From Symbiodinium kawagutii (lineage: Eukaryota > Sar > Dinophyceae > Suessiales > Symbiodiniaceae), in contig VSDK01003676.1 in NCBI GenBank assembly GCA_009767595.1, forward strand, positions 1,007,932-1,071,931: DNA of 64,000 nucleotides. Direction: 5' to 3'. A program made the position numbers and the translations under genes. Positions 1 to 12,756 of the stretch are shown piece after piece. Below the pieces are notes generated by a model. The model saw only the letters and a list, made by a program, of their open reading frames with translations. It had not been told where the DNA came from and made no database searches. Position 1 is the first letter of the stretch. Each line of letters starts with the position of its first letter.

Positions 1-700
1 ACTTACCAACCAGCTATTTGAACCAGAATTGGTTGGCCATCAACCATTGTTTAGCGCAGTGTGATCTCACGCTGCTCCTGCTGAGCACCAAGGAACCACA
101 TCCACGGGGATGAGTGCAACCGGCCAATTCCAGACATCATGGCCGAACATCCGGGGGTGGATGGATTCTGCTACTTCAGTGACTAGCTATGATTATCCTT
201 TGGTAAACAAGCCTGGCAATGGAAAAAGCACCTTTTATAGATGGTTTCCCAGTTTTTTTTAACAAAAAAGACAAGTGATTTTCCATTTCCAGGATAGTTT
301 GCCGGAGAGTAGTTGAAACGCTGTTATTGGTCTTTGTTGCTTCTGATTTCAAATCAAATATTGGTGATTGCTTGCTGGGTTCATCGCAGGATTCCGCTGA
401 GCCAATGAAGTGTGACATAACTCAAGCAATCAAATTTGAAATGAAGGCCTTGAACATGTCTAAACATACAATGATGTCCGTGTCAATGCTTGTTAGTAAC
501 ATTAAAAACTATACCTTTTTTGATTTATATATATATATTCCTCATTATATTGCTTGTTAGTGTATATGTATATATATATATATATTTCTCATTTTTTCAA
601 AATGTTGAACAATTTGTATATCAGTGTCTGTGTTTTTCGGTGTATTTAGTTGTGTTTTCTCCTTGGTGTGTGTGTGTGTGCGTGTCCTTCGTTTTGACTC
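1..700. other. Non-coding, AT-rich
   Basis: No supported gene. The stretch holds (TA)n runs near 526-588 and a (GT)n run near 664-690. Short open frames here have AT-rich codons and no convincing splice signals. Confidence 0.5.
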
Positions 701-704
701 TCAG

Positions 705-801
705 GCCAAGTGGCAATGTATATCATCTACTCACCGACGCCCGGCCACAAATTGGGACCTACCTAGGCCCGTTCCTGAAACAGTCGGTCAACCCCCAGAT
801 G
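705..801 (+). CDS. Putative internal exon, unknown protein
   Basis: An acceptor-like CTCAG precedes the block and a GT follows it. One frame reads PSGNVYHLLTDARPQ and onward without a stop. The GC content is higher than in the flanks. The 3' end abuts an inverted-repeat element of family C, so the donor is uncertain. No family recognised. Confidence 0.35.
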
Positions 802-907
802 GTGGTTTCTTGAAGCCATAGGTGACCCTCAAGTTACGGTTGGTTTACAGCTAAAAATGGCAAATGTGCAGGATGATTTAGGGATCCCCTATCTTGAGAA
901 ACGCATA
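801..907. mobile_element. Family C inverted-repeat element (MITE-like), copy 1
   Basis: About 107 bp. The left end resembles GGTGGTTTCTTGAAGCCATA and the right end carries TATCTTGAGAAAC, its approximate inverted complement. Related ends recur at 2144, 14692, 38703, 56784 and 62547. There is no coding capacity. It is probably a non-autonomous DNA element, with diverged termini. Confidence 0.55.
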
Positions 908-2143
908 GAAACATCCAGATGGCCACCTGGACACACGGTGGGATCCTTTGGCGGTCAGGACCTGGAAGTCATGATACATCCCTTAGTGTTTGTGATCGTG
1001 GAGCTTTTTGTGGAGGGGGTGAGTGGGAATCAGTAACCAATCAACCTGCCAACCTCTCAACCTACCAACCAACAAACTGGCCAGCCTCCCTGAAACCTGC
1101 AGCGCTTGTCGGGGGCATCCTGGCCAGTGAACAACCGGGATGGAATCGATTCGCGCTTGAACTGAAACTGCTTTTTTTTCTTCCAGTGACGAGAGGTGGG
1201 TTACAACATGTTACAACTCTGCGGCTCCAAAATCATCACCCATGATGCGTCGTTGTATTTTCCTGGGACTCGGTGATCTTGCAAGAAAGCAGGTCAATCA
1301 TTTTTCCTGAGCCACGTTCAGCTGCTGTTCCACTGCTCAATGGCTTTGGTTCAATACCCTTACTGCTCACATCCCCCGAAATGACGAACCCCTCCAAGTG
1401 CTGGGTTGTTCACCTAGCCATTCTTGGTTGCTCAAGTCATAGGTGCGCCCCCAGCTGTCATCCAGTTTTTTAGGTCTATTTATAGCTAGACAAACCAGCC
1501 ATAACATGCCATAACTAGGGTACCCCAAGTCCTGGGGTCGAAAGCACCACCTGCTGAGTGGTGAGCTTGACCCATCGTCAGCTCAAGGTCGAGCTCAGCT
1601 CCCAGCAGCCGCTGTGAGGCCCAGCAGCGATCCCAACTATTACATCTCCAGCGCGTGGCAAGGGTGCCTCGTTTGATGCCTCCCCTGATGCCGCCACGGG
1701 TGTAACACCATGTGACACCTATGGGCTTAGGGAATGGTTGGTTTACCTATAGGCAACCGGTTATCAGATTCACTTTTATAGGTTATAGTTCGCTAGACTT
1801 AATCAATGAATGGTCTTTGCAGTGCTTAGCCTGCAGGGCTGGCAGGGGGTTTGGTTGACGTTTTTATTGTTCCCTTGTGTGTGGTATGGTTGGTTAGGTT
1901 GATTCACGGGCTGAAACCACCAATCATTTGTAGTTTGTAATACTTTGCAGCTCGCAATTCTTAAAAATGAAAGTTACTTGCTGGTTACTGACAATGGTGG
2001 CTTGTCGTGGTTGATCAAAGGTTCTTTGAGGATTAATAGGCCGTAACTAGTGGTGAACTAGCTGGTAAATGGTTGACTATGGCTGGTTTGTGAAGGCGCG
2101 CCAGCCGAAGGCACTACCTGGCGGTGGCTGGGGGTCTCGCTAT
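908..2143. other. Non-coding stretch
   Basis: No supported exon. Near 1040-1090 there is an AACC-rich patch of degenerate simple sequence (repeated CCAACC). Near 1860-1940 there is a weak GGTTGG/AACCACCAA pair resembling family D. Confidence 0.45.
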
Positions 2144-2338
2144 GGGTTTCTGAAGCTCAAGGGAACCCCCCTGTCGTTGTGGTTGGTGGATTCATGGGTA
2201 AGAGTGGTTATTATCAAGGGATTTGTGAGCAATGATAGGGGATAGTACCCAACTATAATGGTTTGTTGATCGAGCGCTGAATCGTTAGTAAGCTGGATGA
2301 TGATGAGGGGTGTGCCTACGACTTGAGAAACCACCATG
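2144..2338. mobile_element. Family C-like inverted-repeat element, long variant
   Basis: The left end reads GGGTTTCTGAAGCTCAAGGG and the right end ACTTGAGAAACCACCATG, an imperfect inverted pair about 195 bp apart. It is longer than the other copies, so it may contain an insertion. Confidence 0.45.
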
Positions 2339-2617
2339 AGCCAGAATTTCCAACACTCAATGTCCCCATGTGTTTCTTGAATTGATAGCATAGCAAAGCA
2401 TAGCCGTAGACTCTGTAGAGATTGTTGGAAATGCAAGTTACTTTGCCAGTTGTTCCAACAACTATTTGTTTACTGCCTAGTGTGCCAATGTTTGCACATA
2501 TAGTGGTAGATTCTACTTTTTTGCCTTCCAAGAAGGTTTGTGTTAACCTATGCATGCATGTCTTGTGTTCTTGGCACCGATGTTAGGCATTATTTTATGC
2601 TATTCTTGCTGCTCACT

Positions 2618-2648
2618 GTTTGTTTGTTTGTTTGTTTGTTTGTTTGTT

Positions 2649-2699
<51 letters not shown>

Positions 2700-2703
2700 T
2701 TGT
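2618..2703. repeat. (GTTT)n/(GTCT)n tetranucleotide microsatellite
   Basis: A run of GTTT units passes into GTCT units and back. It explains the Cys/Leu/Val-rich open frames across it, which are not genes. Confidence 0.95.
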
Positions 2704-3494
2704 GTTTATCTCATTTGTTTGTTTATTTGCCTATCCAATCGATTTATCTAGCTAGTCGGTTTACAGGTCTCACACCAGCGCGAGTAATTTATACCAATCT
2801 TATCGAACCAGTGCAATCCACTGTAATCCAGTGCAAAAATAGTTTTGCAACTGTTTGCTGTTTGTCTGCTGTACCTGCCCATCTACAGATATATGTATCT
2901 ACTGCTATTATTGTGGTATTTGATCATGGGCTCCCGCATGTATATACATGTGTGCGTGTGTTCTTGCAGATGCTTACTTTTGTGCATCCGCTGCTGATGG
3001 ATGACTTGTCCATCCTCTGTAATGTTGAGAGAGGGGAAGGTTTTTGGCGACTACTGTTGTGCAGAAATATGGTCCCAAATCTGTGGTATTTTGTTAGTAG
3101 ATAAAGAAAACGAGCGAATTGGAAACACCTTAGTGCTTACAAATCATACCGTGCCCTTCCAGTTACGTTTTAGGTATAACCAGGGAACTGGTGGCGATAC
3201 CTACAATAGAGGTAACGGGAAGAGTAGAGAGAAGTTTTCACTGGGCTGAAGGGGCATTTGATGATGTATCCATCCATCTAAATGGGGGTATTAACCCTCA
3301 ATCAACCATCAATTCACCAGCAATTAAGGATCAAATAGCCATGATTAGCCATCCGACCACCATGATTGACCATCCAATCACCACGATCAAAACGCATCAA
3401 ACCACCATGATCAAACCCGTCAGTTTCCCATGATCAAACCCATTCAAACCCATTGAAACCACCATCAATGACCCCAAGCATTTCCCCATCAAAG
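2704..3494. other. Non-coding stretch
   Basis: No supported exon. From about 3300 to 3470 it becomes rich in degenerate ACCATGATC/CAATCACC units, the simple-sequence style seen throughout the window. Confidence 0.4.
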
Positions 3495-3587
3495 CTGGCT
3501 GCGTTGAGGGCCCTGGGTCTTCGTGGAACGAATCCCTATCTCGGCCTGAACTCTGGACCGAAGGTGACCTTCCACTTCGACGGCAAG
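3495..3587 (+). CDS. Putative internal exon, unknown protein
   Basis: The exon lies between a CAAAG acceptor and a GGCAAG|GTGCGG donor. It is exactly 31 codons and in phase 0. It reads LAALRALGLRGTNPY, then GPKVTFHFDGK. Third positions are mostly G or C, unlike the flanks. The family is not recognised. The clean splice borders and the phase make this one of the better exon calls. Confidence 0.6.
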
Positions 3588-3752
3588 GTGCGGGGGCTGG
3601 AGACGGTTTTCATGGCAATTTGGCTGGTGCGTTTGGAATGGTTACAAGTGGGTTGTCATGGTTGTAGGTTAACCATGAAACCAACAAATTGGTTGGTTGA
3701 CAAGCATATTGGTTGGGTTTCATTGGTTGCAAGTGGGTTGTCATGTTAACAA

Positions 3753-3800
3753 TGGGTTGGTTGACCAATATTTGTCATAGGGCTTGAAACCACCAAACAG
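3753..3800. mobile_element. Family D short inverted-repeat element
   Basis: About 50 bp. It begins GGTTGGTTGACCAATATTT and ends TTGAAACCACCAA, with imperfect inverted ends. Similar units occur at 9003, 15158, 24670, 27781, 31730 and 62962. Confidence 0.5.
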
Positions 3801-5515
3801 ATGATGAACCATCATTACCATTGTAGAGTGGTTTTCCAACGGATGGAAGGTGGTTTGGCAATGGATGTAAAGTGGTTTTGGAATGGTTCTATACTCGTTA
3901 TATAGTGGGTTTATAATGGTTGCAGATTGGCAGGGAGCCAATGAGATGGGAAATATCCAAGACTACATTGGTAAGGTTCAACTACAATTGTTTGTGGTTT
4001 GATGGACACGTTTTAGTTTCGCTGCTTTTTGGGATGGGGGGTTGGTCAATGGTTGATCCCATCCATTCACATTAATCCAACCCATCAACATGAACCATCT
4101 AACTGTTAGATCTAACTAAGGGTTTGGTTAATTTATTTGATTAACCTTTTTTTGTGATGGCGAAACTCGCCACCAACAAGGTAACACCGAACCGATGCCA
4201 TTGGGCCAGCTGCCTGACTCAACCTTGCTATGGGCGCCATTTGCCTGCTGAGTGGACCGGAGCACAAGGGTGATCGGATTGATCAGATTTGATGAGCTAA
4301 TCAGACTGTTTCGAAGAGTTAAATTATCAGGTTCAACCACCATCATTCATTGTTGATTACATCATTAAGTAATCAGGTTTAGAATTGAAGTGTTTGCGCC
4401 TTTTATCAATGTGAAATTGTTTAACCTTTCATTTGGGGAACGGATAATCCGGCAACGGTCTGAAATTCATTGTTTTTGAGGTTTGCCTTTTTCATTCCAT
4501 GAAGATGTGGTACAATCGAACACACGTATAACACACGTACCAGTAACCACCAAAAGATCCTGGAGCATGAATCAACGACAAGAGTGGTGGCCAGAATCTG
4601 TGAGAAGTGGCTTACAGACATGTCTCAAACTGAGCTCACAACCCCAGCCATGGACAAGCCCAAATAGATGGCGATGAGTTGCTGCCAACTCAGTCCAAAA
4701 CGCCCGCGTAGGCCATCACGACTCACATGGACGTCGATTCATGTCAGCAGGGCGCGCTGGTGGGGAGACTTCATGTGCAGCAGTTTGTTGACAAAGTTAA
4801 CTCATGATTTCGGCAACAAAACCTGCATTGTCTTGTGGGTTTGTCCTGCTCTGAGGCAATCACTTATGAAATTCAATCGAATGGACTGTGCAAACGGTTT
4901 TTGTCATAGTTGTGTGTGTGTCTGGAAGTGCGCCCTGGTTGCCCTTGGTCTTTTGAGAAAGGGGCTAGCTTACGCCAACCACGATTGTGTTTTCGATGGA
5001 AATCCTGACAATGGAACCTCAAAGCTAAGAAGAATTGAAATAATGGTTAAAGGCTGCGAGAATTATCAACTACCAAGATCTACCAAGCAGGAATTAGCAG
5101 GATTATGGATTTATCGTTCATTTCAGCTGTCATGTGAGTGAGTCGTTTGCTTTCTTTTGTGGGGCTCAGTTCAGATTTCACGGAGCAAAGGTTTGTTGCG
5201 CTATATGTTTCATGAATCGTATTGGCAGAAAGATTGGCACAGTAAATATTGACCTTCAAGCCATATCAACCCCCAACAACCCATAACAACCCATATCAAC
5301 CCATATCAACCGTTTTGGCATACACCCCCACCCAGAAACCAACCATCGCCAAGTCTTTGTGGGAGCTCTTTCGCGTCCCAAGGTATCCTCACTTAGAAGC
5401 ACACTATTTTGACAGTTCGGGAGTGCCATGAGGTTTTCCCATGTGTTTTCTGCTGATGTTTTACATTGTCTCGCATAGTTTCCCCGTTCTTTGCTTGAAT
5501 CTATTCCCAACTCAG
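3801..5515. other. Non-coding stretch
   Basis: No exon I can support. There is simple sequence such as repeated CCATATCAACC units near 5255-5310. Open frames of 60-157 codons here have mixed codon use and no paired splice sites. Confidence 0.4.
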
Positions 5516-5810
5516 CTCAGCCGACTTCAACCTGTTTGCCTCGATTGGCCTGAACTTGCATCGAAAATCGGTGCCAAAACAGCTCAGGAACATTATCTTT
5601 ACGACGATCTGTACGGCTATTCCCTCGGATATTTGCAAGGCATGGGACCCACAGTGTCTTGCCAACAATGGAAAATGCAACAGTTGCATGGATCAATGGA
5701 TGCTGAGAGACCAATTCATTGCTTGCACGGATTTTTTTTGGTCATGTTTCCATGAAATCAAACATGCCACCAGATTGTGTCGGGCCCAAAACGGAGCAGA
5801 GGATGAATAA
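5516..5810 (+). CDS. Putative terminal exon, cysteine-containing protein
   Basis: Starts after CCAACTCAG and stays open to a TAA. The frame reads ADFNLFASIGLNLHRK, later SDICKAWDPQCLANN and CNSCMDQW, so six cysteines cluster in the middle. The other forward frames are also partly open. The product is unknown. The cysteine pattern is suggestive of a secreted or metal-binding domain, but that is inference. Confidence 0.4.
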
Positions 5811-5965
5811 TTAAACAAAACATAGCGTCACCAAAAATCCCCCGATGTCATGCCATTTTCGATCCTTCGACCCTCAAATGCTGGTCATTTCCTAGGCACA
5901 TCTGGCGGATCAACGGAAGTCGACCTCGTGCCCTTGGCAACGTACCGAGGTCGAACAATTGAAAG

Positions 5966-6096
5966 ATCCGGAGGCCTGGGAAGCCTTGGCCAAGGACAAG
6001 TGCGAGGCACCAGCAGCGCTGGAGAGCGAAGCAGTGGTGCGAAAAACGCACGGGGCGGAACCGAGATGCTTGTGGGCGTTTCTCAACATATTATAG
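5966..6096 (+). CDS. Putative terminal exon, unknown helical protein
   Basis: After a GAAAG acceptor-like site one frame reads PEAWEALAKDKCEAP and ends in TAG. It has GC-rich third positions and an amphipathic helix character. Two other frames are open, so the frame choice rests on codon use. Confidence 0.4.
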
Positions 6097-6937
6097 GGAT
6101 ACCCTCCACTCATCCCGTATTAATCATTGTTTGTCAATGAGCCAACCATTCATGGTCGTCTCCTATTTTGGGAAGCCACCATGTATGGCGTTTTTGCCTG
6201 CATTTGGATCATCTCATGGGCGAATGTAGGTGAATACACCTTAATTATATGGAGTATTTGGGACAGGAAATTCATGCATATTTCCCTGTGTTTTCTAAGA
6301 ATCATTTACGAAGTGTTTGTTTCTAATATTGTCAAACCATGCCACTTATACTTAGTGACCCTTTATACTTATAACTCCGGACCCCGGATGAATGGGTTGA
6401 TAGATTTGAGATTAGTTGGGTGGCCATTTCAATGGGAAAGCAGTTAGCTTTTGATACCAAGCAATCAATGAATCAATCAATCAATCAAGGGTTTATCTAT
6501 CCTGGGCTCACAATAGTTATGCTCCAAGTGAGGGGGTGAATGCCTGCCTGAAGCAGCAAGCTCCGTCCAGGCGCGAAACGTTGGCTGTAGCTCACCAGCC
6601 GCGTCCCCGGGCGCCTCTGAAAAAATGGTGGTTAATAGTGGTTGTACATGATTGGTCGAATAGTTATGAATGATGATTAATGATTAATGATGGTTATGAA
6701 TAGTGATTGATTAATGATGGTTATGTTGGTTATTGGTCCAATGATCAGTGATTGATTAATGATGGTTATATATGATTATCATTCTTGATAATGATTTTTT
6801 TGCTCAGTTTTCTGTTTTCAAACTCATCGGGCCAAGATTTGCCTTCCGAAAAAGTATACACAAATGATGAAATGTTTCATGTGTCATATATTTTGATGTT
6901 TCTTTGAAATGTTAAATTATGTTTGCATGTTTGGCAG
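6097..6937. other. Non-coding stretch with degenerate tandem repeat
   Basis: Around 6655-6780, units of GATTAATGATGGTTATG recur about five times with variation. No exon supported. Confidence 0.5.
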
Positions 6938-7126
6938 ATTGCCAAAAATGAAGAGCAAATATTTCACACAACAGTGTTGATGACATGGCATCCAGAAAAG
7001 TCGGAGGATAGCTATCATTGGGGGCTGCTACAGGAGGTCCAGCGGGTCCACCAGTTCACCAACGATGAGTTGGTGCTGGGAGACATTTTGGTGCCTTGGT
7101 GGCGACGATCAACCGATTGCAAGTAG
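6938..7126 (+). CDS. Putative terminal exon, unknown protein
   Basis: Starts after a TTTGGCAG acceptor and is open to TAG. It reads IAKNEEQIFHTTVLM, then QRVHQFTNDELVLGD and PWWRRSTDCK. The complexity is balanced and the block is bounded by much more AT-rich DNA. No family recognised. Confidence 0.5.
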   Translation: MAKNEEQIFHTTVLMTWHPEKSEDSYHWGLLQEVQRVHQFTNDELVLGDILVPWWRRSTDCK

Positions 7127-9002
7127 CATCAGTTGGGTTCCCAGATGTTCCCATCGGATGATATTGTTGATATGTTGGCTTCTCAACTTCATTGACCTAT
7201 AGTCCAGCGATATTCTAGTTTTAGTGATATGAGATACGCTTAAAAAGACAGTTATACTGTAGCTTCGTTGACGAGGATTTAGTGATATAGACATAAAACA
7301 ACTTCTTAAACTGATATAGTGCCATTAAACATGTGTAAGTTTGCTTTCTATTTTTACTTTTGTATTTATATGTATTTCTCAAAAATAAACAAATTCATAA
7401 AGAACACACATATGTATAAACGTTGTCTATCTATATATATATATATAGATTGAAATAAGTAAACAAATACATAAATGAATACATATATATATATATATTT
7501 ATCCATGATCTATATTTAGATTTTAAACAAAAATATTCAGAACCACTAATGCTTATTGAGTTTTTGTGATTTGAAGTTGGCTTTTCGTCTTTTTAAGACT
7601 GAGAAAGCTGCATCAACTATATCTAACCCACTGATCTTGGCAATGGTGATATCACATTTTGTTAAACTGATATAGCTTAATGAACTATACAGCTCAATGA
7701 TACTGGTCGGAGTGATGTTGGATATTTGTCAAACTGACATGTTTTAATGTTTGCATGCGTATACATTGTGTTGATTTATGTAGTTATGTATGTTTTCTAG
7801 ATAAAAATTCATCCCGGTGGTTTCTTGGCTGTAGTGATGTCAACCACCATTTGCAGTGATATTGCATATCACATGTAGATGACGTTCAAATTGATGTACC
7901 CCAATGTTTTTGGCTGAACTAATTCTGTTGACACTGCATTGGGTCATAGGAACATCATCCGGCAATTCGGTGAAACCAATACAGCTGGTTGGATGATGCT
8001 GACATCACCCAATTAAAAATGCGCAGTGATTCCTGATAAAGCAATCCGGGAATATTATGGGGCAAAATTAGAATCCACTCCACTAACCTTTGGCGATGGA
8101 AAAAAAACTTGAGAGAGACAGAGTTGATGAATATAGCCGGCAACGTGATCAACGACATTCTTTGTTGCAGAGGAGGCCCCCGAGCAAAATGGCTGATTAT
8201 CCAGCCATTTTTCTTGTAAAGGGCTACCTTTTGCAGGAGTGTTCATTTCGTAACTGTTGTTTGGCAGCAAGTGTCATTTTACAAGAATTGTTTGCAGGTA
8301 CCCATGAGGAAGTGGTGGGCCCTGACCCCTTATTGACATATGATCAAACATGGGATTGCAAGATGATACGTAGTACATCCGCATGGGTCAATACATATCG
8401 CATAACTGGTCAGAAGCAACGTTCTTTCACATTGAAACTTGTTGTTTGTTCCCGGGTTTGTTTGTTTCCCAGGGATTCTTAATATGCACAGCATATAGTT
8501 GAGTTGTTCTTGCTTGCAGTTTCAAGCTTGTCACCACCACTTGCATGTTTCGTGTTCATGCGGGCACCTTTGCCACATGTGGTAATTCAGTCATCGAAGC
8601 TCAGTGGGCACCTCATACCATTTCCGCAGCGGCTTGGAGGGACCAACATGCGCAGAGATGATGTGCGAAGGGTTTCGAAAAAACAATACGATCCAGACCA
8701 ATTAGTTGGTAATACTAATGTCAATGCTAATTGGTTTTACTATTGGTTTTGCCAATTAGTTGGTAATACTCATTGTAATACAAATAATCAGTTAGTAACA
8801 ACCAATGGTCATACCCTGGTCGCCCGTCCAGTAGGACATTCTTGCCACTTCAAACTCGCGGGAAGATCCGCCTCAAAAATTGGCTGCCGCCTGATCATTC
8901 GTATGTTCAGCACATTTGGTGCCGCCATGAACGAGATAGTTTCAATCTATTGCTGGTTGGTGATTTCAAACATGTCTTATTTTCACTAGTGATTATTAGC
9001 AA
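7127..9002. other. Non-coding, AT-rich stretch
   Basis: Contains (TA)n runs near 7432 and 7482 and low-GC DNA to about 8080. Open frames at 8090-8482 and 8504-8989 lack consistent codon bias and splice borders, so I do not call them. Confidence 0.4.
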
Positions 9003-9050
9003 ATGGTTGGTTGACTAATATTTTTCAGAGAGGTTGAAACCACCAACTAG
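9003..9050. mobile_element. Family D short inverted-repeat element
   Basis: GGTTGGTTGACTAATATTT at the left and GGTTGAAACCACCAAC at the right, as in the other family D copies. Confidence 0.5.
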
Positions 9051-11093
9051 ATTGGCTGTTGAATCATGTTTGTGTTTTGTTGGTTGGTTAATTACCCGAC
9101 AATATCAATCACTATCTCACCATCCGCTTTGATGGTCCAGTTATTTAGATTGTCAGCAGTAGATTTTTGGAATTTATAACCCACAGCCATAGATGGCAGG
9201 GGTTCACTGTCTAGCACGAACAAGTCAATAGCTGCCAAAGTGTTACTGTACTCCCAGGTTGATGCGAACGTGTTATGTGCTCAAGTACAAGTAATGTTAA
9301 ATGTCAACCAATTACCTATCATAGGAGGTGGATAAGCAACATTTCATGATGAATCCCCAGCTATTGAGCTGGTAACGTTTGGTAGTTGAGCTGGTACTGT
9401 TGGGCATTTTTTGGTATTTGACTACTAGTTGGTTGTCAAAAGGTATTCCTTGAGCCTTTTCATCCAATCACCTTGTGTAGCCCAGCCTCAGGACATGAAC
9501 ATGCCCATCATGGCAATGTGCCATTGCACTGCTGGAGTGGAGTCTTGGACGGACGGTAGGTGCGACGGTTGTTATTAATGAAAGCTGGTATTATTGCTCG
9601 AATTCTTGGCAATTGATTTACTAATGCCCTTAGCCCAGCGAACCTCCTTGAGAAGGCGATGGGAAAAAACATCACAGAGAGAGAGTAGCCATGAAGCAGG
9701 TGAAGTTAGTAGCCATGAGCAAGTAGCCATGAGCAATCCGGTTGAAGCAGGTGAAGGACAAATCAACATCAATGAAAAAAACAATGCTGCGGTCATGGCC
9801 AAAGAGCTCAGTCGATTGCTCGGATATCACTAGCACGCAGTCGAAATAGATCACTGCTTGCCTTCGTCACGTGCCCTCGTAACCAAGGGTGTGAAGATGG
9901 CAAAGCACGTGCAGCTGAACATGTTAGGATTAGGCCACCCAGCCTGTGAAGTTTGGCCTGCTGGAAATGGGCCCAGCCAGGTCCTATGGCAGCCATTCTT
10001 CAGCCCAACCAGCTGCTGCCTACTTTTTTGTCGTTTTTTTTTTCCGGGAGAATGGAAGGGACGTGGTTCATTTGTGACCCTCACCGTTGTTTCCAGGATT
10101 TCTACTCCAAAGTTATTGAGTTTCAGTGTCGCAGATGATCTGTCAGTACTTCAACGTCCACCACATTCACACAGAAAGTTGACTTGTCCCCCTTAGATCG
10201 CCTGTGACCCTGTCGTGAGCGACAAAACGGGGCTTTCTCATGTCACAGACACTGTGCCTGCAGTGGACTTTCCAACGTGACATGGATCCTTCTTGGTGGC
10301 AGGTGTGGGAAATTGTATACGCGGTATGGTTTTGTGACGTTGAATTCGCTCGTGCCGAATAAAAAGGCCGGACCGATATGGCCCACATTCCATTGAATTC
10401 GTTCAATTCATCAGGTTATTCAGTTTATCCGTGGGCTTTATTTGTGCAACCGACCAGCCGAACCAGTGGGTGTAATGCAGCACGTTAGTATGAGTTACAG
10501 TCACAATGGTCAGCGATTGTCATGAAACCAAAGCCGGTGGGCGGGCAGTTTTGCAAAGTGCAGCTTCTCGGCTACTCTGTGATGATTTGTGGATGTCCAG
10601 TGGTGGTGCCATGTTGGTTCACACCACCTGGGGTCACCCGTTTGCACCTCGTTTTTAGCTTTCGTTCAGCCCAGTCCTTTGGTTGAATTCCATCGCCGGG
10701 CTCTCAAGGAACTTGCTTTTGGAATGAATGTCCCCTACGTGACTGGGAGATCGGAATATCACAACAGCTCAGACCCTTGGCACAAGAAGGCATGGCCACC
10801 ATATAGCTGCCTGGCACTACCATTCCTTCACATGCTGCACATAAACTGGGTAATAGCTGGGTAGTTCCTTCGAGATGGCGCCTTTTGGTGACACGGTGGC
10901 CAAACCCATCAAAGAACCACCTGTCACTAACTACGGAGAGAGATTCATTGATGGTGACAAAATCAGCTTAGCAACCAGTACTCGCCGTAAATAAAACTAT
11001 GAGATTCCTAGCGGTTACTGGCGATGAGCATTTCCAAGGGCAAAAAATCTGACTTTCTGAATAGGGGGCCCCGTGGCACCCTGGAAAGCACAG
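9051..11093. other. Mostly non-coding stretch
   Basis: A weak exon-like block near 9889-9979 (reading GVKMAKHVQLNMLG) lacks a good donor and is not called. Near 9690-9735 a short unit AGTAGCCATGA recurs three times. Confidence 0.35.
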
Positions 11094-11214
11094 GGTGAAG
11101 GGATTGGAGGTGCGCTTGGCAAGTGCAAGGCTCCGGTTGTCTCAAAGGCTTTCCAACATTGGACAATCACTTGCCAAGCTGGGTGAATCATTTTTCTCAA
11201 AGCCACAGTTTCAG
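11094..11214 (+). CDS. Putative internal exon, frame ambiguous
   Basis: Between a GCACAG acceptor and TTTCAG|GTTGCT donor. One frame reads VKGLEVRLASARLRL, an amphipathic helix, and ends in phase 0. A second frame is open for most of the length. It may join the block at 11306. Product unknown. Confidence 0.4.
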
Positions 11215-11305
11215 GTTGCTTAAGCTGACTATAGTGGTACTTTGATGGTAGGATATGGTAGGACTTTTTTTTTCGGCACGTTCTGCCTTATTCTTGTGAC
11301 TTCAG

Positions 11306-11487
11306 ATTTGTCCGTGGACAAGCAGCCAACTATGTTCAACCACGGTGTTGGAGTTGGGACGCCACAGTGCTTTTTATTTGGAGAGGAGAGGGATTTTTTT
11401 GCTGAGGATTGTAAGAAAATCACTGACCGCGAGTTTGCCCGGCATCACTACATGACTCTGGGCCAAATTAGGGCATGTGTGGCATAG
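11306..11487 (+). CDS. Putative terminal exon, unknown protein
   Basis: Preceded by a pyrimidine-rich tract and TTCAG. The preferred frame reads DKQPTMFNHGVGVGT, then QCFLFGEERDFF, and ends in TAG. Both other frames are open for much of the block, so the translation is uncertain even though coding status looks likely. Confidence 0.45.
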
Positions 11488-12047
11488 GGCGTTTAAGGAT
11501 ATGTGCAGATGAAATGGAGTAGAAACAGTGGGTGTCACATTCGCACCACCATTTTTTGAATAAGCTGTGTTGTTTGATGGCGGCAGAGAGAGGGGGAGAT
11601 CATAATTGCTTCAGCTTTATCACCTTAAAAGCTGTTCTTTGACATATTTTACAGCAGCAATAGTTTCTACATTTCCCCGCAAGTCCAAGTGTGAAGGTCC
11701 CCCCTCAAAAAAAAAAGTCACAATTATTCCATATTTCGGCACCTTCACTGGACATACAATTGGCGTGGTCAGAGGCACTATTTCGACAGAATGTTTGGTC
11801 AGACCCCAGCCAGCTCCAAAGAAGGTTGGTTTTATGCCACTTTATTTCATTCATACTACGCTTGAAGCCTCCACGGTGCTGCGGTCAGCAATGGGTTTAC
11901 CCCCCGGCTATGCAGATCTCCGGATCCTGGGGAAGATGAGCAGTTCTTGACGAAGTTCTTTGCATCCAGATTTGTTTGGCTCATATCTACCGTACATACT
12001 GGGACCAGGTGCTGGATGATGTGATTGGTTTTGCACCATCCCTTCAG

Positions 12048-12164
12048 CTTGTTGAGATTGGCCTTGACAAAAAAACAATTGAGCAGGTGCAATGCATATG
12101 CCCTCCCCTAGCCTGGGAGGGGATAAAAGTCCGTGTTGAGAACTCCCGGTCCAGTTTATCAGAG
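12048..12164 (+). CDS. Putative internal exon, unknown protein
   Basis: Acceptor CCCTTCAG and donor CAGAG|GTTTTT enclose exactly 39 codons in phase 0. It reads LVEIGLDKKTIEQVQ, then PPLAWEGIKVRVENS. Codon thirds are balanced toward G/C. The family is not recognised. A 161-codon minus-strand frame covers the same DNA and is treated as a shadow. Confidence 0.6.
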
Positions 12165-12576
12165 GTTTTTTGTACCGATTTGTGCCAGCACAAATGTCGC
12201 TGTTGACCAGGGCTCCACCATGGAAGCAACGCACCGGCGATGTGGCACCTTCACTGATCTTCAGTGACCATCTCAACAAGATCCATTTTTCTATAAGGAA
12301 ACGCACCTGTTCCGTGGTGCGCTGGTAGTGGCTATTAAATGCTATTAGTGACCAACCCCATAGTATAATGATACATTTGTTCAGTTGAAACATGGTGGAA
12401 CACTGTTCTCATCAAATTATGAATTGAATATGTCAAATTTATTCAAATATTATATCTCAATTTTCGCTATTACTATTAACGATAGATTTAAACATGGCGG
12501 TGGAACATGTATTTCCCGTTGCATGCATTGCATGGTGTGTCTTTGTGATTTCCCCTGCAGGGTTGCCTCCTGATCC

Positions 12577-12756
12577 AGGAAGTGCCTCCTGGGAGTCCGT
12601 AACGCCGCCGCCGACGGCGCATATTTGTTTGCCCGCGCCTGCCTGTCGGATGGCACGAAGCCTCCTGGCAGCACGGGTGGGTCAAGCCGTGGCAACGTGG
12701 GGGGGGTTGCAGCCGCTGGAGGATCTATGGAGGATCTATGGAAATGTGATTTTTGA
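12577..12756 (+). CDS. GC-rich putative exon, frame ambiguous
   Basis: A sharp GC-rich island. One plus frame reads RNAAADGAYLFARAC, then a Gly/Ser-rich tail to a TGA. Another plus frame and a minus frame are also open. I support coding status weakly and no product. Confidence 0.35.
   Translation, partial: RKCLLGVRNAAADGAYLFARACLSDGTKPPGSTGGSSRGNVGGVAAAGGSMEDLWKCDF

Noticed and set aside
11908..12393. Minus-strand open frame of 161 codons
   Set aside because: Overlaps the better-supported plus exon at 12048-12164 and has poor codon use outside it.
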